Shown: positions 17,534 through 24,702 of the stretch, piece by piece
How positions within the stretch are numbered: position 1 is the stretch's first letter
Layout: each line of letters begins with the position of its first letter
Translations under genes and position numbers: made by a program
The notes under the pieces: generated by a model
What the model saw: only the letters and a program-made list of their open reading frames with translations
Databases searched by the model: none
Told to the model about the DNA's origin: nothing
Assembly: GCF_027924105.1 (NCBI RefSeq)
Contig: NZ_AP026972.1
Span: 186,001 to 250,000 of the forward strand
Length of the DNA stretch: 64,000 bases
Direction: 5' to 3'
Origin: Polynucleobacter sp. KF022
GTDB lineage: Bacteria > Pseudomonadota > Gammaproteobacteria > Burkholderiales > Burkholderiaceae

Positions 17534-18352
17534 TTGTTTAAGTGGCTTTTATTATTTGCAGGCGCTGGCCTTGTTTATCTTTGGATTAAAGGTAAAAAGC
17601 AGGCTAAGCGCAATGCAGAAAATCCTCCAAAACCCAATAAAAATAAGGCTGAGAAGGCTGTTGGTCCTGAGGCTATGGTGCAGTGTCAGTATTGCAAAGT
17701 ACATCTTCCACAATCAGAGGCAATTAGTCATGACGGACGTTTTTATTGTTCGAAAGATGATTTTCATGAGTTGGATTCAGAAGGTTGGATTGGTGATGCG
17801 CAGTGGCGTATGTCACCCAACCAAGATGTCAGGCCTGAAAATATTCAGCCCGACTTAGCGGTGATTCATCACATTAGCCTTCCACCCGGGGAATTCAGGC
17901 AGCGAGAATCCAGTCAGTACATCGTGGATTTTTTTCAAAACAAGCTAAACCCAAATGAACATGCCTATTTTGCGGAGATTGCTGCTCAAAAGGTCTCCAG
18001 TCATTTTTTGATTACACGCTCTGGCGCTTTGGTACAGTTTGTGTCCACTCAAAAAAAGGCATGGCATGCCGGGGTCTCTGAATTTCTGGGCAGGGAAAAA
18101 TGCAATGACTTCTCTATTGGTATTGAATTAGAGGGTGATGGTGATACGCCATTTGAGCCCACTCAATATCAAGTATTGGCTAACCTTATTCAGAAATTGA
18201 CAGGCACTTATCCTGATTTGCAATTTGCTGGACATAGCGACATCGCCCCGGAGCGAAAAACAGATCCTGGAATATTTTTTGATTGGAAAAAGTTCCAAAA
18301 AGAGACAGGAATTTCCGCCAAAAAACTGCCATACGGGCTAGACCCTCGGTAA
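17534..18352 (+). CDS. ampD: PP0621-type membrane/zinc-ribbon segment fused to 1,6-anhydro-N-acetylmuramyl-L-alanine amidase AmpD
   Basis: Residues 1-18 form a membrane helix. A lysine/proline linker and a zinc-ribbon-like module follow (C51, C54, C72, H78; QCQYCKVHLPQSEA and FYCSKDDFH), as in PP0621 proteins usually encoded by a separate small gene. Residues 105-265 are an AmpD amidase: IHHISLPPGEF, zinc ligands H112 or H113, H234 and D244, K242, and GHSDIAPERKTDPG. AmpD cleaves the peptide from anhydro-muropeptides in the cytoplasm during murein recycling. The start is TTG at 17534. There is no internal stop or ATG with a good ribosome site at the junction except M48 (GPEAMVQC). Confidence 0.88.
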   Translation: MFKWLLLFAGAGLVYLWIKGKKQAKRNAENPPKPNKNKAEKAVGPEAMVQCQYCKVHLPQSEAISHDGRFYCSKDDFHELDSEGWIGDAQWRMSPNQDVRPENIQPDLAVIHHISLPPGEFRQRESSQYIVDFFQNKLNPNEHAYFAEIAAQKVSSHFLITRSGALVQFVSTQKKAWHAGVSEFLGREKCNDFSIGIELEGDGDTPFEPTQYQVLANLIQKLTGTYPDLQFAGHSDIAPERKTDPGIFFDWKKFQKETGISAKKLPYGLDPR

Positions 18353-18365
18353 GCTTTTTTTGTAT

Positions 18366-18385
18366 GTGAGCGTACGCTTACTTTT
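18366..18385 (+). terminator. Possible weak intrinsic terminator after ampD
   Basis: GTGAGCG (18366-18372) and CGCTTAC (18375-18381) can form a short stem around a tiny loop, followed by TTTT. The innermost pairs cannot close, so the effective stem is 5-6 bp. Confidence 0.35.
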
Positions 18386-18486
18386 ACAGCCTTTGTCTAA
18401 AAAGGGCAAAAAAATCCGCACCAAAATGACCTCAAAATTAGGGGAAAACCTAGTAAAAGTACTAGTAAATATTTGTAATAAATAGC

Positions 18487-18515
18487 TTACCAAATACTAA
18501 ATATTTCCCTATACT
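18487..18515 (+). promoter_or_regulatory. Candidate sigma-70 promoter of nrdAB
   Basis: TTACCA (18487-18492), a 17-bp spacer and TATACT (18510-18515). The -10 box is covered by the upstream NrdR box. The resulting leader would be about 105 bases long. Confidence 0.6.
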
Positions 18516-18552
18516 TAGTGCCTAATGCACTTCAAGACACTAGATGTAGTGT
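18506..18552 (+). promoter_or_regulatory. Pair of NrdR boxes in front of nrdA
   Basis: Box 2 (18537-18552) reads ACACTAGATGTAGTGT, an almost perfect palindrome fitting the NrdR consensus acaCwAtATaTwGtgt. Box 1 (18506-18521, TCCCTATACTTAGTGC) is a weaker match. Their starts are 31 bp apart, about three helical turns, the spacing known for NrdR repression of ribonucleotide reductase operons. Box 1 overlaps the -10 element. The nrdR gene itself is not in the window. Confidence 0.8.
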
Positions 18553-18625
18553 TTGAATCCAGCAATACCCCATTGTTTTTTAACGATATTTTGTCCAAAT
18601 AACTATATATAGACGCAGGAGCAAC

Positions 18626-21598
18626 ATGACATACGCTAATCCACAAACAGCAGGCCAACCAACTGGTGCTAATAATCCAGGAATGAGTCCTGCAGGAGCT
18701 ATTAACCAAGCTCCTTCTGCCGGTTTTGTTGCCGGTGGTGTTGGTGGTACTCAGGCAACCCAATTGTCTGATTACAAAATTATTCGCCGCAACGGATCAG
18801 TTGTTGCGTTTGAACCATCCAAAATTGCCATTGCTGTAACTAAGGCGTTTTTAGCAGTTAATGGCGGCCAGGGCGCCGCTTCTGCACGTGTGCGTGAACA
18901 AGTAGAGCAATTGACTCACTCTGTTGTGCGTGCATTGTTGCGTAGTCGTCCAAATGGCGGCACTTTCCACATTGAAGATATTCAAGACCAAGTTGAATTG
19001 GCTTTGATGCGTAGCGGCGAGCACAACGTTGCTCGCGCGTATGTTCTTTATCGTGAAAAGCGCAACCAAGAACGTGCTGCTCAGCAAGAAGTTTCGCAAG
19101 AAGCACAAACAGCTAATCAGGCTGGTGAGTCCGGCATTAAAGTGACTGATAACGGTGTTGAGAAGTGGCTGGATATGGCTGCTTTGCGTACCGTCATCGA
19201 AGCTGCCTGTGAGGGGTTAGGCACGCATATTGATGCCACCCCAATCATTACTGAAACCATTAAGAATTTGTACGATGGCGTGCCAATGGCGCAGGTGTAT
19301 GACTCTGCGATTTTGGCTTCACGTACTTTGATTGAAAAAGATCCTGCGTATAGCCAAGTAACAGCGCGCATCTTGATGCATGTGATTCGTAAAGAAATTT
19401 TTGGCAAGGAAGTATTACAAGGTGATACTCAAGCTGAGTACGGCACCTATTTCGCTAAGTACATCAACGAAGGTATTTCTGCGGAGTTATTGGACCCACG
19501 CATGCGTGAGTTCGACTTGCCACGCTTGGCTGCAGCCTTGAATGCGAGTCGTGACTTGCAGTTCAATTACCTTGGTTTGCAAACTTTGTATGACCGCTAT
19601 TTCTTGCATATTGAAGAGCGTCGCATTGAAATGCCACAGGCATTCTTTATGCGCGTTGCAATGGGCTTGGCTTTGAATGAGATGGATCGTGAACGTCGTG
19701 CTATCGAGTTCTATGAAATCCTCTCTACTTTTGATTTCATGTCCAGCACGCCAACATTGTTCAATTCAGCCACAACCCGTCCACAGCTCTCAAGCTGCTA
19801 CTTGACGACTGTGGATGATGACCTTGATGGCATCTACGAAGCATTGAAAGAAAATGCTTTGTTATCTAAGTTTGCTGGCGGCTTGGGTAACGACTGGACC
19901 AATGTTCGTGCATTGGGTAGTCATATCAAGGGCACTAACGGTAAGTCACAAGGTGTCGTGCCATTCTTGAAAGTGGTGAATGACACTGCTGTTGCTGTCA
20001 ACCAAGGTGGTAAGCGTAAGGGCGCGGTTTGCGCCTACTTGGAAACATGGCATTTAGATATTGAAGAGTTCTTGGAGTTGCGCAAGAACACCGGTGATGA
20101 TCGTCGTCGTACACATGATATGAACACCTCTAACTGGATTCCAGACTTGTTCATGAAGCGTGTGATGGAAGGTGGCGATTGGACATTGTTCTCACCATCC
20201 AATACCCCTGACTTACATGACAAATTTGGTAGAGCCTTTGAAGAAGCTTATGTTGCTTATGAGCAAAAAGCAGACCGTGGCGAATTGAAGCCATTCCGCC
20301 GTATTCCGGCGCAGCAATTGTGGCGCAAGATGCTTGGCATGTTGTTTGAAACTGGCCACCCATGGATCACTTTCAAAGACCCTTGCAACATCCGTAGCCC
20401 ACAGCAGCATATTGGTGTGGTGCACTCTTCTAACCTCTGTACTGAGATCACCCTCAATACCAACGAGACTGAGATTGCGGTTTGTAACTTGGGTTCTGTG
20501 AACTTAACTGCTCACATGACTACCGATGCCAATGGCAAGATGATTTTGGATCACGAGAAGCTCCAAAGAACCGTACGCACTGCAATGCGTATGCTGGATA
20601 ACGTGATTGATATCAACTACTACGCAGTTGCTAAGGCTCGTAACTCAAACTTAAAGCACCGTCCAGTTGGTATGGGCATCATGGGTTTCCAGGATTGCTT
20701 GCATATGCAGCGCATTCCTTACGCTAGCGATGAGGCTGTGAAGTTTGCAGATTCTTCTATGGAAGCGGTTTGCTACTACGCTTATCAAGCATCCAATGAG
20801 TTGGCTGAAGAACGTGGCGTTTACAGCACCTACAAAGGCTCCTTATGGGATCGCGGCATCCTCCCGCAGGATTCAGTAGCAATGTTGGCGGCTGAGCGCG
20901 GCGGCTACGTAGAAGTAGACAACTCCTCCACTATGGACTGGAGTGGTTTGCGTGCACGTATTAAGCAACACGGTATGCGTAACTCGAATTGCGTGGCAAT
21001 TGCGCCAACTGCAACGATTTCAAACATCATTGGTGTTTCCGCTTGTATCGAGCCTACATTCCAGAACTTGTTTGTGAAATCTAATCTTTCTGGCGAATTC
21101 ACAGTGGTTAACGAGTACTTGGTGCGTGATTTGAAGGATCGCGGCCTCTGGGATGAAGTCATGATTGCCGATTTGAAGTACTTTGATGGCACTTTGTCTA
21201 AGATCGATCGTATTCCTCAGGATTTACGCGATTTATATGCAACAGCGTTTGAAGTTGAGCCAACTTGGTTGGTTGAAGCGGCTTCACGTCGTCAAAAATG
21301 GATTGACCAAGCGCAGTCATTGAATATCTACATGGCCGGTGCTTCTGGCAAGAAACTGGACGACACCTATAAGTTGGCTTGGTTGCGCGGCTTGAAGACT
21401 ACTTATTACCTCCGCACTATGGCTGCAACCCACGTTGAGAAATCAACTGTTGCTAGTGGCCAGTTGAACTCAGTTTCTAGTGGCGGCGGTGTCAACGGTA
21501 CTGATGCAGCTGCTGCCGGTGGAGTCGAAGCTGATGGTCCAGTTTGCACAATGCGCCCAGGCGACGCTGGTTTCGAAGAATGTGAAGCATGCCAATAA
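18626..21598 (+). CDS. nrdA: Ribonucleoside-diphosphate reductase class I, alpha subunit
   Basis: Reduces ribonucleotides to deoxyribonucleotides. A low-complexity leader (1-45) precedes an ATP-cone (about 50-145, KIIRRNGSVVAFEPSKI) and a second cone-like region (about 170-255). In the catalytic barrel C391 (SSCYL) and C620 (CNLGS) form the redox pair; N603, C605 and E607 (NLCTEI) are the radical site; Y927-Y928 relay the radical. The C-terminal CEACQ carries the shuttle cysteines. At 990 residues it is much longer than E. coli NrdA (761). AGGAG precedes the ATG. Cotranscribed with nrdB, 44 bases downstream. Confidence 0.96.
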   Translation: MTYANPQTAGQPTGANNPGMSPAGAINQAPSAGFVAGGVGGTQATQLSDYKIIRRNGSVVAFEPSKIAIAVTKAFLAVNGGQGAASARVREQVEQLTHSVVRALLRSRPNGGTFHIEDIQDQVELALMRSGEHNVARAYVLYREKRNQERAAQQEVSQEAQTANQAGESGIKVTDNGVEKWLDMAALRTVIEAACEGLGTHIDATPIITETIKNLYDGVPMAQVYDSAILASRTLIEKDPAYSQVTARILMHVIRKEIFGKEVLQGDTQAEYGTYFAKYINEGISAELLDPRMREFDLPRLAAALNASRDLQFNYLGLQTLYDRYFLHIEERRIEMPQAFFMRVAMGLALNEMDRERRAIEFYEILSTFDFMSSTPTLFNSATTRPQLSSCYLTTVDDDLDGIYEALKENALLSKFAGGLGNDWTNVRALGSHIKGTNGKSQGVVPFLKVVNDTAVAVNQGGKRKGAVCAYLETWHLDIEEFLELRKNTGDDRRRTHDMNTSNWIPDLFMKRVMEGGDWTLFSPSNTPDLHDKFGRAFEEAYVAYEQKADRGELKPFRRIPAQQLWRKMLGMLFETGHPWITFKDPCNIRSPQQHIGVVHSSNLCTEITLNTNETEIAVCNLGSVNLTAHMTTDANGKMILDHEKLQRTVRTAMRMLDNVIDINYYAVAKARNSNLKHRPVGMGIMGFQDCLHMQRIPYASDEAVKFADSSMEAVCYYAYQASNELAEERGVYSTYKGSLWDRGILPQDSVAMLAAERGGYVEVDNSSTMDWSGLRARIKQHGMRNSNCVAIAPTATISNIIGVSACIEPTFQNLFVKSNLSGEFTVVNEYLVRDLKDRGLWDEVMIADLKYFDGTLSKIDRIPQDLRDLYATAFEVEPTWLVEAASRRQKWIDQAQSLNIYMAGASGKKLDDTYKLAWLRGLKTTYYLRTMAATHVEKSTVASGQLNSVSSGGGVNGTDAAAAGGVEADGPVCTMRPGDAGFEECEACQ

Positions 21599-21642
21599 GC
21601 CATTCGCTTATTGGTCATAAATAGAAGAATTAGGAGAAAGTT

Positions 21643-22827
21643 ATGTTGAATTGGGAAGAGGAAGTTGCTCCAGCACTAGCGAAAGCTGGTCTTGCACCGC
21701 AGCCGGTTGCAGTGGAGCCACAACGTCCACAGCCAGATCAAGTGGCAATGGCACCACAAGCTGCAGCACCTGCGCCAGTAGCGGCCGCTAATACATCTGG
21801 CGGCGCAGCCTTGCGTGTAAATGCTGCCGATAAGCGCGTGATTAATGCTAAGACTGACGTAAATCAGTTAGTTCCATTTAAGTACAAATGGGCTTGGGAG
21901 AAGTATTTGGCAGGTTGTGCAAACCACTGGATGCCACAAGAGATCAATATGAACCGCGATATTGCGCTTTGGAAAGATCCAAATGGTCTGACCGAAGATG
22001 AGCGTCGCATTATTAAGCGCAACCTTGGTTTCTTTACGACTGCTGATTCTTTGGCTGCAAACAACATTGTTTTGGGTACATATCGCCACATTACTGCCCC
22101 AGAATGCCGCCAATACCTATTGCGCCAGGCTTTTGAAGAGGCAATTCATACCCACGCGTACCAATATATTGTGGAATCTTTGGGCTTAGATCAGTCTGAA
22201 ATCTTTAATGCGTACAACGAGATTGAGTCAATTCGTGCCAAAGATGAGTTCTTGATTCCTTATATTGATGTGCTTACCAACCCAAATTTCAAGACTGGCA
22301 CGCTTGAAGCTGACCAAACTTTGCTCCGATCACTAATTGTTTTTGCTTGTGTGATGGAAGGTTTGTTCTTTTATGTTGGTTTTACGCAAATACTTGCAAT
22401 GGGTCGTCAAAACAAAATGACGGGTGCTGCTGAGCAGTATCAATACATCCTTCGCGATGAGTCTATGCACTGCAATTTTGGTATCGATTTGATTAACCAA
22501 ATCAAGCTGGAGAACCCGCAGTTATGGACTTCCGCGTTCAAAGACGAGATCAAATCGATCTTCGAAAAAGCGGTCGAATTAGAGTACCGTTATGCCGAAG
22601 ATACTATGCCTCGCGGAGTGCTCGGATTGAATGCTCCGATGTTCAAAGGGTACCTAAGATACATTTGTAATCGCAGATGTTTGCAAATAGGACTTGACGC
22701 GATGTTCCCAAATGAAGAGAATCCATTTCCATGGATGTCAGAAATGATTGATCTGAAAAAAGAACGAAACTTTTTTGAGACACGCGTTATTGAGTATCAA
22801 ACCGGTGGTGCGCTTAGTTGGGAGTAG
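21643..22827 (+). CDS. nrdB: Ribonucleoside-diphosphate reductase class I, beta subunit
   Basis: Carries the di-iron centre and tyrosyl radical passed to NrdA. The EAIHTHAY motif supplies iron ligands E166 and H169 and the radical tyrosine Y173, so this is a tyrosyl-radical enzyme rather than a Tyr-less class Ic type. A further ligand pair is in RDESMHCNF. Residues 1-65 are a proline/alanine/glutamine-rich extension absent from E. coli NrdB (376 residues). TTAGGAGAAAG precedes the ATG. A strong terminator follows at 22975-23007. Confidence 0.96.
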   Translation: MLNWEEEVAPALAKAGLAPQPVAVEPQRPQPDQVAMAPQAAAPAPVAAANTSGGAALRVNAADKRVINAKTDVNQLVPFKYKWAWEKYLAGCANHWMPQEINMNRDIALWKDPNGLTEDERRIIKRNLGFFTTADSLAANNIVLGTYRHITAPECRQYLLRQAFEEAIHTHAYQYIVESLGLDQSEIFNAYNEIESIRAKDEFLIPYIDVLTNPNFKTGTLEADQTLLRSLIVFACVMEGLFFYVGFTQILAMGRQNKMTGAAEQYQYILRDESMHCNFGIDLINQIKLENPQLWTSAFKDEIKSIFEKAVELEYRYAEDTMPRGVLGLNAPMFKGYLRYICNRRCLQIGLDAMFPNEENPFPWMSEMIDLKKERNFFETRVIEYQTGGALSWE

Positions 22828-23160
22828 TTGGGCAAGCATTAAAGCGCACAACTGGCTAAATAGGAGATTAGACGGTTGGATAGTTTTAGAAGTCAGCAAA
22901 ACCAGACTCAAATCCGAAAACCCTTGCTCAAGGGTGCCTGGGCTACTCTCTCTATTTTTTCCAGCACATTTAAGAAGCCGTTGTCCTTCGGGGCCACGGC
23001 TTTTTTTCCAGGATTCATTAGCGTGCAGCACTTAGCATCAAGCCGCGCGCCGATGAATGGCTCGCTCGTCAGATCCAAAAGGTTGCAAAACCAGGCGGAA
23101 ATGAGTGGTCGGGTCTTCTTAATGTAGTTTGTACTAATCCTCACGTGAAGGAGCAATACT
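22828..23160. other. Gene-free stretch between nrdB and the histone gene
   Basis: These 333 bases hold a short perfect inverted repeat (CCCTTG/CAAGGG, 22921-22934), the nrdAB terminator (22975-23007) and the histone leader with AAGGAG at 23148-23153. Short open frames here have no recognisable product, codon pattern or ribosome-binding site. I see no clear promoter hexamers for the histone gene, although one must lie here or upstream. Confidence 0.6.
22975..23007 (+). terminator. Intrinsic terminator of the nrdAB operon
   Basis: AAGCCGT (22975-22981) pairs with ACGGCTT (22996-23002). After one mismatch a further 4-bp stem closes a TTCG tetraloop, and seven T follow (23001-23007). Confidence 0.9.
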
Positions 23161-23475
23161 ATGGCAACTGCCAAGAAAAAACCTGCTGCAAAGAAACCAG
23201 CTGCTAAGAAAAAAGTAGCTGCAAAGAAACCAGCTGCTAAAAAAGTAGCTAAAAAGAAGCCTGCTGCTAAGAAAAAAGTAGCTGCTAAGAAGCCTGCTGC
23301 TAAAAAAGTAGCTAAAAAGCGTCCTGCTGCTAAAAAAGCTGCTGCTAAAAAGCCAGCTGCTAAAAAAGTAGCTAAAAAGCGTCCTGCTGCTAAGAAAAAA
23401 GCTGCGGCTAAAAAGCCTGCTGCTAAAAAAGCTGCAAAAAAGGTTGCTAAAAAGCGCGTAGCAAAAAAAAAGTAA
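23161..23475 (+). CDS. Histone H1-like lysine/alanine/proline-repeat DNA-binding protein, reading frame interrupted before its C-terminus
   Basis: The 104 residues consist almost wholly of AAKKPAAKK-type repeats, the composition of bacterial H1/HctB-like nucleoid proteins of Burkholderiales, which bind DNA non-specifically. AAGGAG lies 7 bases before the ATG. A 38-base block (23296-23333) recurs exactly 60 bases later. The frame ends at TAA (23473-23475) right after nine A residues. The -1 frame stays open from there to 23600 and encodes more of the same repeat and the usual family C-terminus, so the natural product is probably 146 residues, made by frameshifting, or the gene carries an indel. 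Confidence 0.85.
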   Translation: MATAKKKPAAKKPAAKKKVAAKKPAAKKVAKKKPAAKKKVAAKKPAAKKVAKKRPAAKKAAAKKPAAKKVAKKRPAAKKKAAAKKPAAKKAAKKVAKKRVAKKK

Positions 23476-23600
23476 GTAAGCCTGCTGCGAAGAAAGCGGG
23501 CTCTGCTGTAAAAAAGCCCGCGGCTAAGAAAGCTGCACCAGCGACTAGTGCGTTGAATCCTGCCGCTGCTTGGCCCTTCCCAACTGGCACACGTCCTTAA
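23472..23600 (+). other. Out-of-frame C-terminal part of the histone H1-like gene (-1 frame)
   Basis: Read from GTA at 23472 the frame gives VSKPAAKKAGSAVKK, then PAAKKAAPATSALNP and AAAWPFPTGTRP before TAA at 23598-23600 (42 residues). The lysine/alanine pattern continues that of the upstream frame, and endings like NPAAAWPFPTG are what I know from Burkholderiaceae H1-like proteins. No start codon with a ribosome site opens this frame, so it is not an independent gene. The junction carries the heptamer A AAA AAG (23466-23472). Confidence 0.8.
23496..23521 (+). other. 7-bp stem-loop downstream of the histone frame junction
   Basis: GCGGGCT (23496-23502) and AGCCCGC (23515-23521) pair across a 12-base loop. 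It begins 23 bases after the slippery heptamer, further than the 5-9 bases usual for stimulators of -1 frameshifting, so any role is uncertain. Confidence 0.45.
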
Positions 23601-23618
23601 TTGGACGGGTGTTACTAG

Positions 23619-23647
23619 AAGGGGTCTCTCACGAGACCCCTTTTTTT
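23619..23647 (+). terminator. Intrinsic terminator after the histone gene
   Basis: GGGGTCTC (23621-23628) and GAGACCCC (23633-23640) form an 8-bp stem with a TCAC loop, followed by seven T. It lies 19 bases after the -1-frame stop and 43 bases before the convergent kinase gene. Confidence 0.93.
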
Positions 23648-23690
23648 ATTTCCTAAATTTGGATGACTCGGGCTGGAGTCGGAGAGGTCC

Positions 23691-24650
23691 TTAGAAGCTG
23701 AACCCAAAAGCCGTTTTAAATTGCTCGGCGATCTGATCTTTGCTGAGTTGGTGATTTTGTGGTCCTTGATGGGTAATTTTGATTGAACCCATGAGGCTGG
23801 CTAGGCGACCGGTAGTTTCCCAATCCATGCCATTTTCCAATCCAAACAGTAAACCACCCCGGAATGCGTCACCACAACCAGTTGGATCAACCACTTTCGC
23901 TGCTGGTACAGGTGGAATGGCAATGCATTTGCCTTCAAAGTAGATGTCGGCACCTTCAGCACCCTTGGTAACGATGAGCGCTTTAACGCGTTCAGCTACT
24001 TTTGCCAAACTTAAACCCGTTCTTTGAGAAAGCATTTCCCCCTCATAGTCGTTTACGGCAAGGTAGCTCGCGATGTCAACGAGCTCTAGAAGCTCTGGAC
24101 CATTAAACATTGGTAAGCCTTGGCCTGGATCAAAAATAAATGGAATATTGGCATCAGCCAACTGATGGCAATGCTCCCACATACCTTGGCGACCATCGGG
24201 GGCAACAATTCCTAATTTAGCCTCACCTTTAGCGTTCTTACTGCGCTCAGCTATTACAGCAGACACTTGGTTGAGGTGTGACTCGCCCATTGCTCCTGGA
24301 TGAAAAGCCGTAATCTGATTATTGGCCTGATCGGTTGTGATCATTGCTTGTGCGGTAAAAGCATTCTGGATCTGGCGAATATGGCTGGCATCAATTTGCA
24401 GCTGTTCAAGACGTGTCATATATGGAGCAGCATCTCCTCCAACGGTCGCCATGATGATGGGGTCGCCACCCAAAAGGTTCAGGTTATAGGCAATATTGCC
24501 AGCACAACCACCAAATTCTCGACGCATTGTTGGAACCAGGAAGGCTACGTTCAGGATGTGAATTTGCTCAGGCAGAATCTGATCGGCAAATTTGCCTACA
24601 AAGTTCATGATGGTGTCGTAGGCAATAGAGCCACAGATCAAGCTAGCCAT
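23691..24650 (-). CDS. PfkB-family carbohydrate/nucleoside kinase (adenosine-kinase-like)
   Basis: Ribokinase-fold kinase of 319 residues. The N-terminal GGCAGNIAYNLNLLGG and the C-terminal DPTGCGDAFRGGLLFGL, with the catalytic aspartate and anion hole, are family signatures. Short betaproteobacterial relatives are often called adenosine kinase or sugar kinase; the substrate is not evident here. It follows the PrmA fusion gene by 52 bases on the same strand, so they may be cotranscribed. Confidence 0.85.
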   Translation of the reverse strand: MASLICGSIAYDTIMNFVGKFADQILPEQIHILNVAFLVPTMRREFGGCAGNIAYNLNLLGGDPIIMATVGGDAAPYMTRLEQLQIDASHIRQIQNAFTAQAMITTDQANNQITAFHPGAMGESHLNQVSAVIAERSKNAKGEAKLGIVAPDGRQGMWEHCHQLADANIPFIFDPGQGLPMFNGPELLELVDIASYLAVNDYEGEMLSQRTGLSLAKVAERVKALIVTKGAEGADIYFEGKCIAIPPVPAAKVVDPTGCGDAFRGGLLFGLENGMDWETTGRLASLMGSIKITHQGPQNHQLSKDQIAEQFKTAFGFSF

Positions 24651-24702
24651 AAATTACTTTCTTTATAGAAATAGGAGGTAAAGGTGATGTTAATCAATGG
24701 AT

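Noticed and set aside
18537..18560. tRNA-like T-loop (GTTTGAATCC) upstream of nrdA
   Set aside because: No acceptor stem, anticodon arm or CCA-compatible end can be built around it; the bases belong to the NrdR box flank.
22876..23127. Possible small protein between nrdB and the histone gene
   Set aside because: TTG start, no ribosome site, overlaps the nrdAB terminator and shows no recognisable domain or codon pattern.
23161..23475. CRISPR-like or satellite repeat
   Set aside because: Repeat units are in codon phase, encode the AAKKPAAKK pattern, vary in length and have no unique spacers.
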